A stretch of DNA of 64,000 nucleotides from Fen-1231 sp035286465. GTDB lineage: Bacteria; Gemmatimonadota; Gemmatimonadetes; Gemmatimonadales; Gemmatimonadaceae. The notes beneath the pieces were generated by a model. That model saw only the letters and a program-made list of their open reading frames with translations. It did not search any database and was not told where the DNA came from. The translations under genes and the position numbers were made by a program. Location: contig DATEDF010000105.1 of assembly GCA_035286465.1 (NCBI GenBank), positions 1 through 64,000 of the forward strand, read 5' to 3'. How positions within the stretch are numbered: the first letter of the stretch is position 1; the number at the start of each line of letters is the position of its first letter. This document shows positions 48,972 through 56,395 of this stretch, piece after piece.

Positions 48972-50387
48972 CTACGGCTTTCGCGGCACCGCGGTGCGGC
49001 CGCTGCTCGAGCTCGCGCCCGCACTCCCCGCGGACGACCCCGAGGAGGTACCGGACGATGCGCCGCCGGACTTGCCCGACCCCGACGAGGGACTCGACGA
49101 CGTTGACGGCCCGCTGCTCGTCCTGCTCCCGCCCTGCGAATAGCCGCGCCCTTTGACCACGCGCCCGTGTGGTTGCTCCGTCGTGGCACCACTCTGGATC
49201 ACGACGACCACAGGCCGCGTGCCAGGGTACCAGCCGTAGCCTGAGCTGTAGCCATAGCCGTAGCCGCCGTAGCCATAGCCATAGCCATAGCCATAGCCAT
49301 AGCCATAGCGGAAGCCCGAATAGCCGTAGCCGAGATACGGATACCCGTAGAGCGAGGACCCGTAGAACGGGTCGTAGTAGTACGGGTAGCCGTACCGCGA
49401 GTAGCTGTAGAGCGGACAGCCCGCTCGTGGGATGCCGGTGTAGCCACAGCGCGCGGCGAACTCCCAATCATAGATCGGCAGTCCGTATGCGTCGTAGCCG
49501 ATGACGCGCAGTGCATTGGCGGCCGTGGCCTGCCCACCCGTGGCTTCGGCCGGACGGAATCCGGCTTCGCGCGTGGCCGGGTTCACCGCGAAGGTCTTCG
49601 GGTGCGCCAGTGCGACGAGCACGTCCACCACGCCCGGCGGGACGCCCGCGTCGGCGAGCTGCGTGAGCATCCGGGCGTCAACTTTCATCGTGAAGTCGCG
49701 CGAGCGTTCGACGAGCCACGCCTCGACGACGCCCGCGTCGAGCCGCTGGGACGCGTCGGCGATGTCGCCGAGCGTGAGCGCCGACGCCGCGGTGCGCGCC
49801 GTGGACACGGAGAGCACATGATCTCCCAGGGCACGGACGATCTCGGCGGGCATCCCGCCGAGATCCGTCACCTCACGGAAGCGGTACACCTGTACGCCGG
49901 AGGTGGAGCCCGCCGTGACGCTCCGCAGGTCGAGCCACTCGCCCGTGGCGGAGAGACTGAGCAAACCCGTCTCCGTGCGCTTGAGCCCGCCCGCGCACGT
50001 GTACTCGGAGCGGACGTACACGCGGTACCCCGTCCGTGCCCACTCCGCACTTTCCCACCCCGAGCAGCCATTCTGCGTGGCGGCGTGCCGGTCGCCGGTC
50101 GCGTCGAGGCGCGTGCGCTCGGTGATCGTGCCGTTGACCACGCTCACGATGTCCACCGCCGAGGCGCCCGCGGCCGGAATCACGCAGGTGCGCTGCGTCC
50201 GGCCGGCATCGCCGATCACCCGGAGCAGAGCATCCGAGGGCTCCCAGCATCCGAGCCAGGGGTGCCATCGCGGATCCGCCGTCGCCTGCGACTGAAGCGG
50301 CGTCGCAGCGGCCATGAGGAGCGCCGCCGCGAGCACCGCGCTCGCGATGACGAGAGACCGTTGAGCTGCGTTGGTGCGAGCAGACAT
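48972..50387 (-). CDS. Exported protein with Gly-Tyr repeat and Ser-rich tail
   Basis: A 471-aa protein from ATG 50387 with a signal peptide (LVIASAVLAAALLMAAATPLQSQ). The N-terminal domain has paired Cys (LGCWEPSDALL, RTCVIPAAG, NGCSGW, YTCAGG). The middle has helices near MKVDARMLTQLADAGVPPGVVDVLVALAHP. Residues about 345-400 are Tyr/Gly/Pro-rich, with an uninterrupted YGYGYGYGYG core encoded by a hexanucleotide repeat. The last 60 residues are mostly Ser and Gly. Such tails often serve adhesion or surface display. It ends convergent with the DUF5916 gene and follows the barrel gene on the same strand. Confidence 0.65.
   Translation of the reverse strand: MSARTNAAQRSLVIASAVLAAALLMAAATPLQSQATADPRWHPWLGCWEPSDALLRVIGDAGRTQRTCVIPAAGASAVDIVSVVNGTITERTRLDATGDRHAATQNGCSGWESAEWARTGYRVYVRSEYTCAGGLKRTETGLLSLSATGEWLDLRSVTAGSTSGVQVYRFREVTDLGGMPAEIVRALGDHVLSVSTARTAASALTLGDIADASQRLDAGVVEAWLVERSRDFTMKVDARMLTQLADAGVPPGVVDVLVALAHPKTFAVNPATREAGFRPAEATGGQATAANALRVIGYDAYGLPIYDWEFAARCGYTGIPRAGCPLYSYSRYGYPYYYDPFYGSSLYGYPYLGYGYSGFRYGYGYGYGYGYGYGGYGYGYSSGYGWYPGTRPVVVVIQSGATTEQPHGRVVKGRGYSQGGSRTSSGPSTSSSPSSGSGKSGGASSGTSSGSSAGSAGASSSSGRTAVPRKP
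49271..49306. repeat. Hexanucleotide tandem repeat (AGCCAT, six copies) encoding Gly-Tyr
   Basis: Six perfect AGCCAT units on the + strand, preceded by imperfect copies from about 49250, encode the alternating Gly-Tyr run of the minus-strand exported protein. Slippage would add or remove Gly-Tyr pairs without shifting the frame. Confidence 0.9.
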
Positions 50388-50400
50388 GATGTCCGTCCCG

Positions 50401-51141
50401 TCAGTACCTGACAGTGAGGCCGACCGTGGCCGCGAAGCCGGAGAGATCAATGCGATGGAACCCCACGAAGTCCACGCCCGGGCTCGCGTTCGCATACTGG
50501 TAGCGCGCCTCGCTCGAGAGCGCAAGACGCGGCGTCAGCGAGTACTCGACGCCGGCCAGCGCGTGCGCGGTGGCCGTCCACCCAGAGGATTTGAACGTAT
50601 CGCCGAAGACGTTCTTCGTGTCGTAGTCAATGAAGTCGCCCTCCTGCGCGAAACTGTACCACATCCTGCCCGCGCCGAGGCCGACGTAGGGCGCGTACTT
50701 CGCCGGCACCCAGGCGAACTTCCCGAGCGAGCGGCCGCGCGGCGTCAGGTACCACTTGAGGCTCGCCGTCACGGGCCAGCGCGTGAAGCTCGTCGTCTGC
50801 TGAATCGGCAGGTTGTTGTTGTCCACCCAGTCGCGGAACTCCGACGGGTGGCTCGTGCGCGCGTACGTCGTGCCGACGACGAGGTCAAGCGTCGGCTTGA
50901 GCGAGAACGCGACCTCCGCGCCGATGCTGAACGCGTTGAACGAGCCGCGGTTGAGCGTGAGCTGCTCCGTGGTGAACGAAAAGAGGTCGCTGCCCGCGCT
51001 CGCGATGGCATAGCCGCCGTGAATGCCGAAACTGCCGGAGGGCTTGCCGAACAGGAACCCGTTGCCCCGGTCCTGTGCGCGCGCCGGCGCTGCAGCCACG
51101 AGCGCTGCGACAACGACGGCAAGGCGGGCGGCGCCTGACAC
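50401..51141 (-). CDS. OmpA/OmpW-like outer-membrane beta-barrel protein
   Basis: A 246-aa protein from GTG 51141 with GGAGG four bases upstream and a promoter beyond it. A signal peptide (ARLAVVVAALVAAAPARAQ) leads into a small barrel with regular amphipathic strands: GSFGIHGGYAIASAG, IGAEVAFSLKPTLDLVVGTTYA, PVTASLKWYLTP, YAPYVGLGAGRMWYSF, AHALAGVEYSLTPRLALSSEARYQYA and the terminal AATVGLTVRY. It is probably an 8- or 10-strand barrel. The gene is followed at 13 bases by the Gly-Tyr protein, likely cotranscribed. Confidence 0.75.
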   Translation of the reverse strand: MSGAARLAVVVAALVAAAPARAQDRGNGFLFGKPSGSFGIHGGYAIASAGSDLFSFTTEQLTLNRGSFNAFSIGAEVAFSLKPTLDLVVGTTYARTSHPSEFRDWVDNNNLPIQQTTSFTRWPVTASLKWYLTPRGRSLGKFAWVPAKYAPYVGLGAGRMWYSFAQEGDFIDYDTKNVFGDTFKSSGWTATAHALAGVEYSLTPRLALSSEARYQYANASPGVDFVGFHRIDLSGFAATVGLTVRY

Positions 51142-51176
51142 GTGACCTCCGAAGGCGAGGGGGTGTGACGATTGCT

Positions 51177-51205
51177 ACACTATGGTAGACGAGCGGTTCC
51201 GTCAA
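51177..51205 (-). promoter_or_regulatory. Sigma-70-type promoter for the barrel protein gene
   Basis: On the minus strand TTGACG (51205-51200) and TAGTGT (51182-51177) are 17 bases apart. The inferred start near 51170 leaves a leader of about 30 bases with a GGAGG ribosome site. The -35 box matches five of six consensus bases. Confidence 0.6.
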
Positions 51206-51317
51206 ATCGCTGTAGCCGCGCGACTTACCCCCGAACGAGCGCCCGCAAGCACCCGAGGATTCTCACGCGGCGCGGGACCCCGGCACGGACTGTACGAACC
51301 CGATGGGGCAAAACGGG

Positions 51318-52994
51318 TTACGCCCGCACGAGCTTCTTGTACTTGATGCGGTGCGGCTGGTCCGCGTCCACGCCCTTCCGCCGTCTCAGGTCCTCCCTGT
51401 ACGCCTGGTAGTTCCCCTCGAACCAGACGACCTCGGAATCGCCCTCGAAGGCCAGCATGTGCGTCGCGATGCGGTCGAGAAACCAGCGGTCGTGCGTGAT
51501 CACCACCGCGCAGCCGGCGAAATCGAGGAGCGCCACCTCGAGCGCGCGCAGGGTGTCCACATCGAGGTCGTTCGTGGGCTCGTCGAGGAGGAGCAGGTTG
51601 CCGCCCGACATCAGGGTCTTCGCGAGGTGCAGCCGGTTCCGCTCACCGCCGGAGAGCGAGCCCGTCTTCTTCTGCTGGTCGGTGCCCTTGAAGTTGAAGG
51701 CGGAGAGATAGGCGCGACTGTTCATCTCCCGTTTGCCGATCTGGATGAGCTCCTTCCCACCGCTGATCTCCTCCCACGCGCTCTTCTTCGCGTCGAGCGT
51801 GCGGCTCTGATCCACCCAGGCGAGCACCACGGTGGAGCCGACGTTGAGCGAGCCCGCGTCGGGCTGTTCGGTGCCGATGATGAGCCGGAAGAGCGTCGTC
51901 TTGCCGGCGCCGTTCGGGCCGATCACGCCGACGATGCCCCCGCGCGGGAGCGAGAAGGAGAGCCCGTCGAAGAGGAGCGTGTCGCCGTAGCCCTTCCTGA
52001 GCTTGTCGGCGATCACCACGTCGTTGCCGAGCCGCGGCGCGGGGGGGATCACGATCTCGTTCGCCGCGACGCGTTCCAGCGCCTGTTCGCTCTCGAGCTC
52101 CTCGAACTTCTGGATGCGCGCCTTGCTCTTGGCCTGCCGCGCACGTGGCGCCATCCGCACCCATTCGAGCTCGCGCTCCAGGGTGCGCTGTCGCGCGCTC
52201 GCCTGCTTCTCTTCCTGCGCGAGGCGCGTGCGCTTCTGGTCGAGCCAGCTCGAGTAGTTCCCCTCCCACGGGATGCCGCGCCCGCGGTCCAGCTCCAGGA
52301 TCCACTTCGCGACGTTGTCGAGGAAATACCGGTCGTGCGTGATGGCGACGACCGTGCCCGGGAACTCGGCCAAGTGCCGCTCGAGCCACGCGACGCTTTC
52401 GGCGTCCAAGTGATTCGTGGGCTCGTCGAGGAGCAGCAGGTCGGGCTCCTCCAGCAGCACCTTGCAGAGCGCGACGCGGCGCTTCTCCCCTCCCGACAGC
52501 TTCGTCACGTCCGCGTCGGCCGGCGGGAGGCGGAGCGCGTCCATCGCGATCTCCACCTTGCGGTCCAGTTCCCAGAGGTTGTGCGCCTCGATGTATTCCT
52601 GGAGCTTCCCCTGCTCTTCGAGGAGGGCGTTCATCGCGTCGTCGCCCATCGGCTCGGCGAACTTCGCGGATACCGCGTTGAAGCGGTCGAGCTTCGCGCG
52701 TTGCCCCTTGAGCGCCTCGTCCACGTTGCCCTTCACGTCCTTGGTGGGGTCGAGTTCCGGTTCCTGCGGCAGGAAGGCGACACGCGTCCCCTTGTGCGGC
52801 CACGCTTCGCCCTGGAACTCGGAGTCCACACCGGCCATGATGCGGAGCAGCGACGACTTCCCCGCGCCGTTCGGTCCCAGCACGCCGATCTTCGCGCCTG
52901 GGTAGAACGAGAGCCAGATGTCATCGAGGATGATGCGCGAGGGGGGAATCACCTTGCGCAGGCCTTTCATGACGTAGATGAACTGCGGAGCCAC
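51318..52994 (-). CDS. ettA: Energy-dependent translational throttle protein EttA (ABC-F)
   Basis: A 558-aa ABC-F protein. The start is placed at GTG 52994 (VAPQFIYVMKGLRKV) to match the usual AQFIY start; an upstream ATG at 53075 would add a 27-residue tail unlike the family. Two ABC domains are complete: Walker A GPNGAGKSSLL and GPNGAGKTTLF, signatures LSGGEKRRVALCKVL and LSGGERNRLHLAKTL, Walker B LLLLDEPTNHLD and LLLLDEPTNDLD. The inter-domain arm with ARQAKSKARIQKFEEL fits EttA. It binds the ribosomal E site and gates entry into elongation by ATP/ADP level. Confidence 0.93.
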   Translation of the reverse strand: MAPQFIYVMKGLRKVIPPSRIILDDIWLSFYPGAKIGVLGPNGAGKSSLLRIMAGVDSEFQGEAWPHKGTRVAFLPQEPELDPTKDVKGNVDEALKGQRAKLDRFNAVSAKFAEPMGDDAMNALLEEQGKLQEYIEAHNLWELDRKVEIAMDALRLPPADADVTKLSGGEKRRVALCKVLLEEPDLLLLDEPTNHLDAESVAWLERHLAEFPGTVVAITHDRYFLDNVAKWILELDRGRGIPWEGNYSSWLDQKRTRLAQEEKQASARQRTLERELEWVRMAPRARQAKSKARIQKFEELESEQALERVAANEIVIPPAPRLGNDVVIADKLRKGYGDTLLFDGLSFSLPRGGIVGVIGPNGAGKTTLFRLIIGTEQPDAGSLNVGSTVVLAWVDQSRTLDAKKSAWEEISGGKELIQIGKREMNSRAYLSAFNFKGTDQQKKTGSLSGGERNRLHLAKTLMSGGNLLLLDEPTNDLDVDTLRALEVALLDFAGCAVVITHDRWFLDRIATHMLAFEGDSEVVWFEGNYQAYREDLRRRKGVDADQPHRIKYKKLVRA

Positions 52995-53181
52995 GATCGA
53001 TGCGTCTTTCGGGTGGAGGTCGTGCGGAGGGAGAAAGCTAACCGAGCAGCGGCACGAGGAGAGCTTCGGCAGCATATAATGAAGGACCAGACCTTGTGCG
53101 TGCTCCGCTGTTCACGAATCACATCCCACTCCAGTTGACGCTGCGGCCGGTTCCAGCGTCCGCCGTGACATCGCACCGCCA

Positions 53182-53895
53182 GTGGACTTCACGCAGATCG
53201 CCGAACGGCTCTCCACCAGCCCCGTGACCGCGCTGCCGCTGCTCTTCGCGGCCGGCGTGCTGACGAGCCTCACTCCGTGCATCTACCCGATGATCCCGAT
53301 CACCGCGGCCATCGTCGGCGGGACGTCGGTGGGCGCGGCGCGGTCGCGCTCACGTGTGCTCGCGCTCACGCTCACGTACGTGGCGGGGCTCGCCCTCGTC
53401 TACGCGTCGCTCGGGGTCGTCGCCGGAATGACCGGAACGCTCTTCGGCACCGTGAGCAGCAATCCGTGGCTCTACTTCGCGATGGCGAACTTCCTGCTCG
53501 CCACCGGGCTCGCGATGGTGGACGTGATTCCCCTCCGGCTGCCGGCCGTCCTGGCGCAGCGGGCGGCGAGCGCGGGCGGCCGTGGCGGCGTGGCCGGCGC
53601 GTTCGTGATGGGGGCCATGAGCGGGCTCGTCGCGGCACCCTGCGGTGCCCCGGTGATGGGCGCGGTGCTCACGTGGGTCACCACGACGAAGTCGGCCGTG
53701 CTGGGCTTCGCCTACCTGCTCGCGTTCTCACTGGGAATGTGCGCGCTCCTCGTAGCGGTCGGCCTTTCGAGCGGTGTGGTGGCGCGACTGCCGCACGCCG
53801 GGGTATGGATGGTGTGGGTCAAGCGCGCGTTCGCGGCGCTGATGTTCGGCGTGGCCGAGTACTACCTCCTCAAGGCGGGGCAGCTATGGATATGA
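53182..53895 (+). CDS. CcdA/DsbD-type thiol-disulfide transmembrane protein
   Basis: A 237-aa membrane protein with six helices, from GTG 53182. Each half has the reactive Cys with Pro: LTSLTPCIYPMIPITAAIVGG and LVAAPCGAPVMGAVL. These two cysteines carry electrons across the membrane from cytoplasmic thioredoxin to periplasmic thiol proteins. The length fits the CcdA rather than the full DsbD type. Its end overlaps the start of a thioredoxin-like gene, the expected electron acceptor. The pair should serve cytochrome c maturation or disulfide repair. Confidence 0.88.
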   Translation: MDFTQIAERLSTSPVTALPLLFAAGVLTSLTPCIYPMIPITAAIVGGTSVGAARSRSRVLALTLTYVAGLALVYASLGVVAGMTGTLFGTVSSNPWLYFAMANFLLATGLAMVDVIPLRLPAVLAQRAASAGGRGGVAGAFVMGAMSGLVAAPCGAPVMGAVLTWVTTTKSAVLGFAYLLAFSLGMCALLVAVGLSSGVVARLPHAGVWMVWVKRAFAALMFGVAEYYLLKAGQLWI

Positions 53896-54470
53896 ACCGG
53901 CGCACGGCGGACCGCGGACGGCCGACGGCCGACGGCGGACGGCGGGCGGGGGACGCCGGACGCCGGCGCGTGCTGGCGGCATTCGCGCTCGCGGCCGCCG
54001 CGGCCGGCGCGGCCCTCGCATTCGTCGCGCCGCTTGCCGCGCAGGAGATGGGGATTCCACTTGGGAGCAACGCGCCGGCCGCGGTCATCGAGACGCTCGA
54101 CGGCCGGAAAGCCGACCTCGCGCAGTACCTCGGCAAGGGGCCGGTCGTCATCCAGTTCTGGGCGGCCTGGTGCCCGAACTGCAAGGAACTGGAGCCCGCG
54201 CTCCTCGCGGCGCAGAAGAGGTATCAGGGCCGCGTGCAGTTCATCGGCATCGCGGTGAGCGTGAACGAGACGCCCGAGGTCGTGCGCCGCTACGTGGAGC
54301 GCCACGCGCTTGGTGGCGTGCAGCTCTACGACCGGAGGGGCGACGCCGTGGAGGCGTACGACGTGCCCGCCACGAGCTTCGTGGTCGTCGTGAATGGCGC
54401 CGGCAGGGTGGTGTACACGGGACTCGGAGGCCGGCAGGATCTCGACGCCGCGATCCGGAAGGCGCTCTGA
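53886..54470 (+). CDS. TlpA-like membrane-anchored thioredoxin
   Basis: A 194-aa protein from ATG 53886; ATG 53892 gives an ATGA overlap with the CcdA stop. The N-terminal 28 residues are Arg/Gly/Asp-rich and encoded by a heptad repeat. A membrane anchor or signal follows (VLAAFALAAAAAGAALAFV). The thioredoxin domain has Cys96 and Cys99 in FWAAWCPNCKELEP and the cis-Pro in YDVPATSFVVVV. It should receive electrons from the CcdA protein and reduce periplasmic disulfides such as apocytochrome c. Confidence 0.88.
   Translation: MDMNRRTADRGRPTADGGRRAGDAGRRRVLAAFALAAAAAGAALAFVAPLAAQEMGIPLGSNAPAAVIETLDGRKADLAQYLGKGPVVIQFWAAWCPNCKELEPALLAAQKRYQGRVQFIGIAVSVNETPEVVRRYVERHALGGVQLYDRRGDAVEAYDVPATSFVVVVNGAGRVVYTGLGGRQDLDAAIRKAL
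53901..53963. repeat. Nine-unit heptad repeat within the TlpA-like coding sequence
   Basis: Nine 7-bp units: CGCACGG, CGGACCG, CGGACGG, CCGACGG, CCGACGG, CGGACGG, CGGGCGG, GGGACGC, CGGACGC. They encode the basic cytoplasmic head (TADRGRPTADGGRRAGDAG) before the membrane anchor. Since seven is not a multiple of three, the peptide repeats only every 21 bases. Confidence 0.85.
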
Positions 54471-54480
54471 GTGATCCGCC

Positions 54481-55020
54481 TCAGTGGCGGCGCGGCGCGA
54501 GCCCGCCGAGCCGTGCCTCGAACAGGAACGTGGGCGGCTGCGGCTCGCGGGTATCGTACACGCGGAGCGCCGTGATCGTCCACGCCTCTTCCTCGCGCAC
54601 GGCGAGCAAGCCGCGCAGGGAGGTGGGCGTCAGCGTCGGGTAGTAGCTCAGCGTGCAGTGCGGCGTGAACGGCCAGCGTGCCGGCGCGTGCGGCAGGCGA
54701 CCGGCCTTGAGGCGCTCGTGGAGCGCCCGCAGCGGGCCGTGCGGATCAAGCGGGAGCACCACGATCTCGCGCTGGATGAAGCGAGCGGGGCGGCCGAAGC
54801 GCAGCGTGAGGGGCGGCGTCTCCTGCGCGATGCGCTCGATCGCCCGGCGCAGCGCCTCCCGCGGCACGTCGGGGGCAATCGGGCCCGCGCCGGACGACCC
54901 GATGAGCGTCACGTGCGGCGGCAGCTCAGCAGCCAGCTTCGGGTCGAACCGCTCCTGCACGGCGTGGATGCGCTCCGCGATCGCTCCTTCCAGTTCGGCG
55001 ATCACGAAGATCCCGCTCAC
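54481..55020 (-). CDS. 2H phosphoesterase (LigT / 2'-5' RNA ligase family)
   Basis: A 179-aa protein starting at GTG 55020 in a GTGA overlap with the PAP2 gene. The two catalytic HxT motifs are PPHVTLIGSSG (about residues 34-44) and TPHCTLSYYPTL (about residues 119-130), spaced as in 2H enzymes. The family opens 2',3'-cyclic phosphates or handles 2'-5' RNA bonds and ADP-ribose 1'',2''-cyclic phosphate. It is the last gene of a four-gene coupled operon with two PAP2 proteins and a D-aminoacylase-like protein. Confidence 0.85.
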   Translation of the reverse strand: MSGIFVIAELEGAIAERIHAVQERFDPKLAAELPPHVTLIGSSGAGPIAPDVPREALRRAIERIAQETPPLTLRFGRPARFIQREIVVLPLDPHGPLRALHERLKAGRLPHAPARWPFTPHCTLSYYPTLTPTSLRGLLAVREEEAWTITALRVYDTREPQPPTFLFEARLGGLAPRRH

Positions 55021-55739
55021 CGCGCGCGGCCGTTTGCGTCGCGCCGCCGGACGACGAGGAGCCCGCTCGCCGTGCCGATGCCCGCGCCCAGCACCACGTC
55101 GCTCGCCCAGTGCCGGTCGTCGTACACGCGCGAGAAGCCCGTGAGCGCCGCGGCGCCGTAGAGCACCGGGCCGAGCCATCGCGCGCGGTGGGGCGCGCGC
55201 TGCGCGACGCGCGCGGTGATCGCGGCGGCGAATGCGAACGCCGCCGTGGTGTGGCCGGAGGGAAACGACTGGAAGTCGCTCCGGTCGCCGAAGCCGCGGC
55301 CAAACCGGAAGTCGCGCGCGTCCGCGGGATTCGTCGCGGGGCGCGCCCGACCGGTGGCCCCTTTCACGAGCCACGTGACGGCGCCCGCGAGGGCGACGGC
55401 TTCGAGCGCGCGAAGGCCGTCGGTGCTCGTCGCGCGATCGCCGGCGAGTGCGCCACCGCCCCAGAGCGCCGCCCCGAGGATCACCGAGCCCGGATCGCCG
55501 AAGACGCGTGCGCCGGTCAGCACGTTCCGCACGCCGTCGTTCCGCTGGAGGTCCGATGCACGCGCCCAGGAGCCGATGCGCTGGTCGCTGCCGATCAGCG
55601 CGAAGGCGCCGATCGCCGCCACGCCGACGATCGCCGCTTCGCTCCTGGAGACGAGCGGCCGGCCGCGCTCCAGCCCGCTCGGCTGCGCCGCTGCGTGGAC
55701 CGCGACGAGACTGATCGCGAGGAGGGCGCGTGGCGTCAC
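55017..55739 (-). CDS. PAP2-family phosphatase (second of pair)
   Basis: A 240-aa protein from GTG 55739, overlapping the first PAP2 gene by GTGA. A signal-like start (LLAISLVAVHAAAQ) suggests an exported catalytic part. The three phosphatase motifs are present: KGATGRARP, FPSGHTTAAFAFA and SRVYDDRHWASDV (catalytic His in the last two). PAP2 enzymes remove phosphate from lipid phosphates such as undecaprenyl pyrophosphate or phosphatidic acid. Two adjacent paralogues in one operon may differ in location or substrate. Confidence 0.87.
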   Translation of the reverse strand: MTPRALLAISLVAVHAAAQPSGLERGRPLVSRSEAAIVGVAAIGAFALIGSDQRIGSWARASDLQRNDGVRNVLTGARVFGDPGSVILGAALWGGGALAGDRATSTDGLRALEAVALAGAVTWLVKGATGRARPATNPADARDFRFGRGFGDRSDFQSFPSGHTTAAFAFAAAITARVAQRAPHRARWLGPVLYGAAALTGFSRVYDDRHWASDVVLGAGIGTASGLLVVRRRDANGRAR

Positions 55740-56395
55740 GGGCCGTCGTCCGCCGTCACGCCCGGTTGCCAGGCGCCGTCCGGCGGCCGCCCCAGCATCA
55801 CCCGGTCGAATGCCGAGCCTCGATGCGTCGCGTGAAGTCGCGCGATCGCGAACCCCGTCGCCCCGCCGAGGAACGCGCCGGCGAGCGTGTCACTCAGCCA
55901 GTGCTGGTCGAAGTACATCCGGGCGAAGCCGACCAGCAGCGCGCTCGCGAAGAGCGCCGCGGTCAGCGCCACGCGTGTCCGAGGCCGGAAACGCACCGCC
56001 ACGACCGTCATCGCGGACGCGACCGCGAACGCCGCCGTCGTGTGCCCGGACGGCATCGAGAAGAAGCGTGCGTCGGTCCAGCCGTGGGCGAAGTCCCAGT
56101 GCCAGGGCTCCCCGGGCACCAGAAAGGGGCGCGACCGGCCCGCCAACCCCTTCACGATGCCGCTGATCGCACTCGCGATGGTCAGCGCCTCCGCGCCGCG
56201 GAGGCCGAACTCCGCAAGGCCCCGGTGCCTGAGCGCGCGCGAGCCCAACCAGACGATCGCGGTGAACCAGATCACGCCCGCACCGCCCCACCAGTTGAAC
56301 GCCGCCGCGAGGGCGTGCAGGGCGGCGTGGTCCTGAAGCGCCGGACTCCGCAGGAGCAGCTGCGTCGCGCGGTCGAGATCGGTGAAAATATTCAC
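55736..56395 (-). CDS. PAP2-family phosphatase (first of pair)
   Basis: A 219-aa membrane phosphatase. GTG 56395 is preferred because it overlaps the upstream stop by GTGA, like the next two genes; GTG 56410 is an alternative. Motifs are KGLAGRSRPFL, MPSGHTTAAFAVA and ARMYFDQHWLSDTLAG. Four or five hydrophobic helices surround them. A longer loop (PGEPWHWDFAHGWTDARFF) separates motifs 1 and 2. It likely acts on a membrane lipid phosphate or pyrophosphate at the outer face of the inner membrane. Confidence 0.87.
   Translation of the reverse strand: MNIFTDLDRATQLLLRSPALQDHAALHALAAAFNWWGGAGVIWFTAIVWLGSRALRHRGLAEFGLRGAEALTIASAISGIVKGLAGRSRPFLVPGEPWHWDFAHGWTDARFFSMPSGHTTAAFAVASAMTVVAVRFRPRTRVALTAALFASALLVGFARMYFDQHWLSDTLAGAFLGGATGFAIARLHATHRGSAFDRVMLGRPPDGAWQPGVTADDGP

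Noticed and set aside
49250..49309. Possible CRISPR-like array
   Set aside because: Units are 6 bp without spacers and encode Gly-Tyr in an exported protein, so it is a coding microsatellite.
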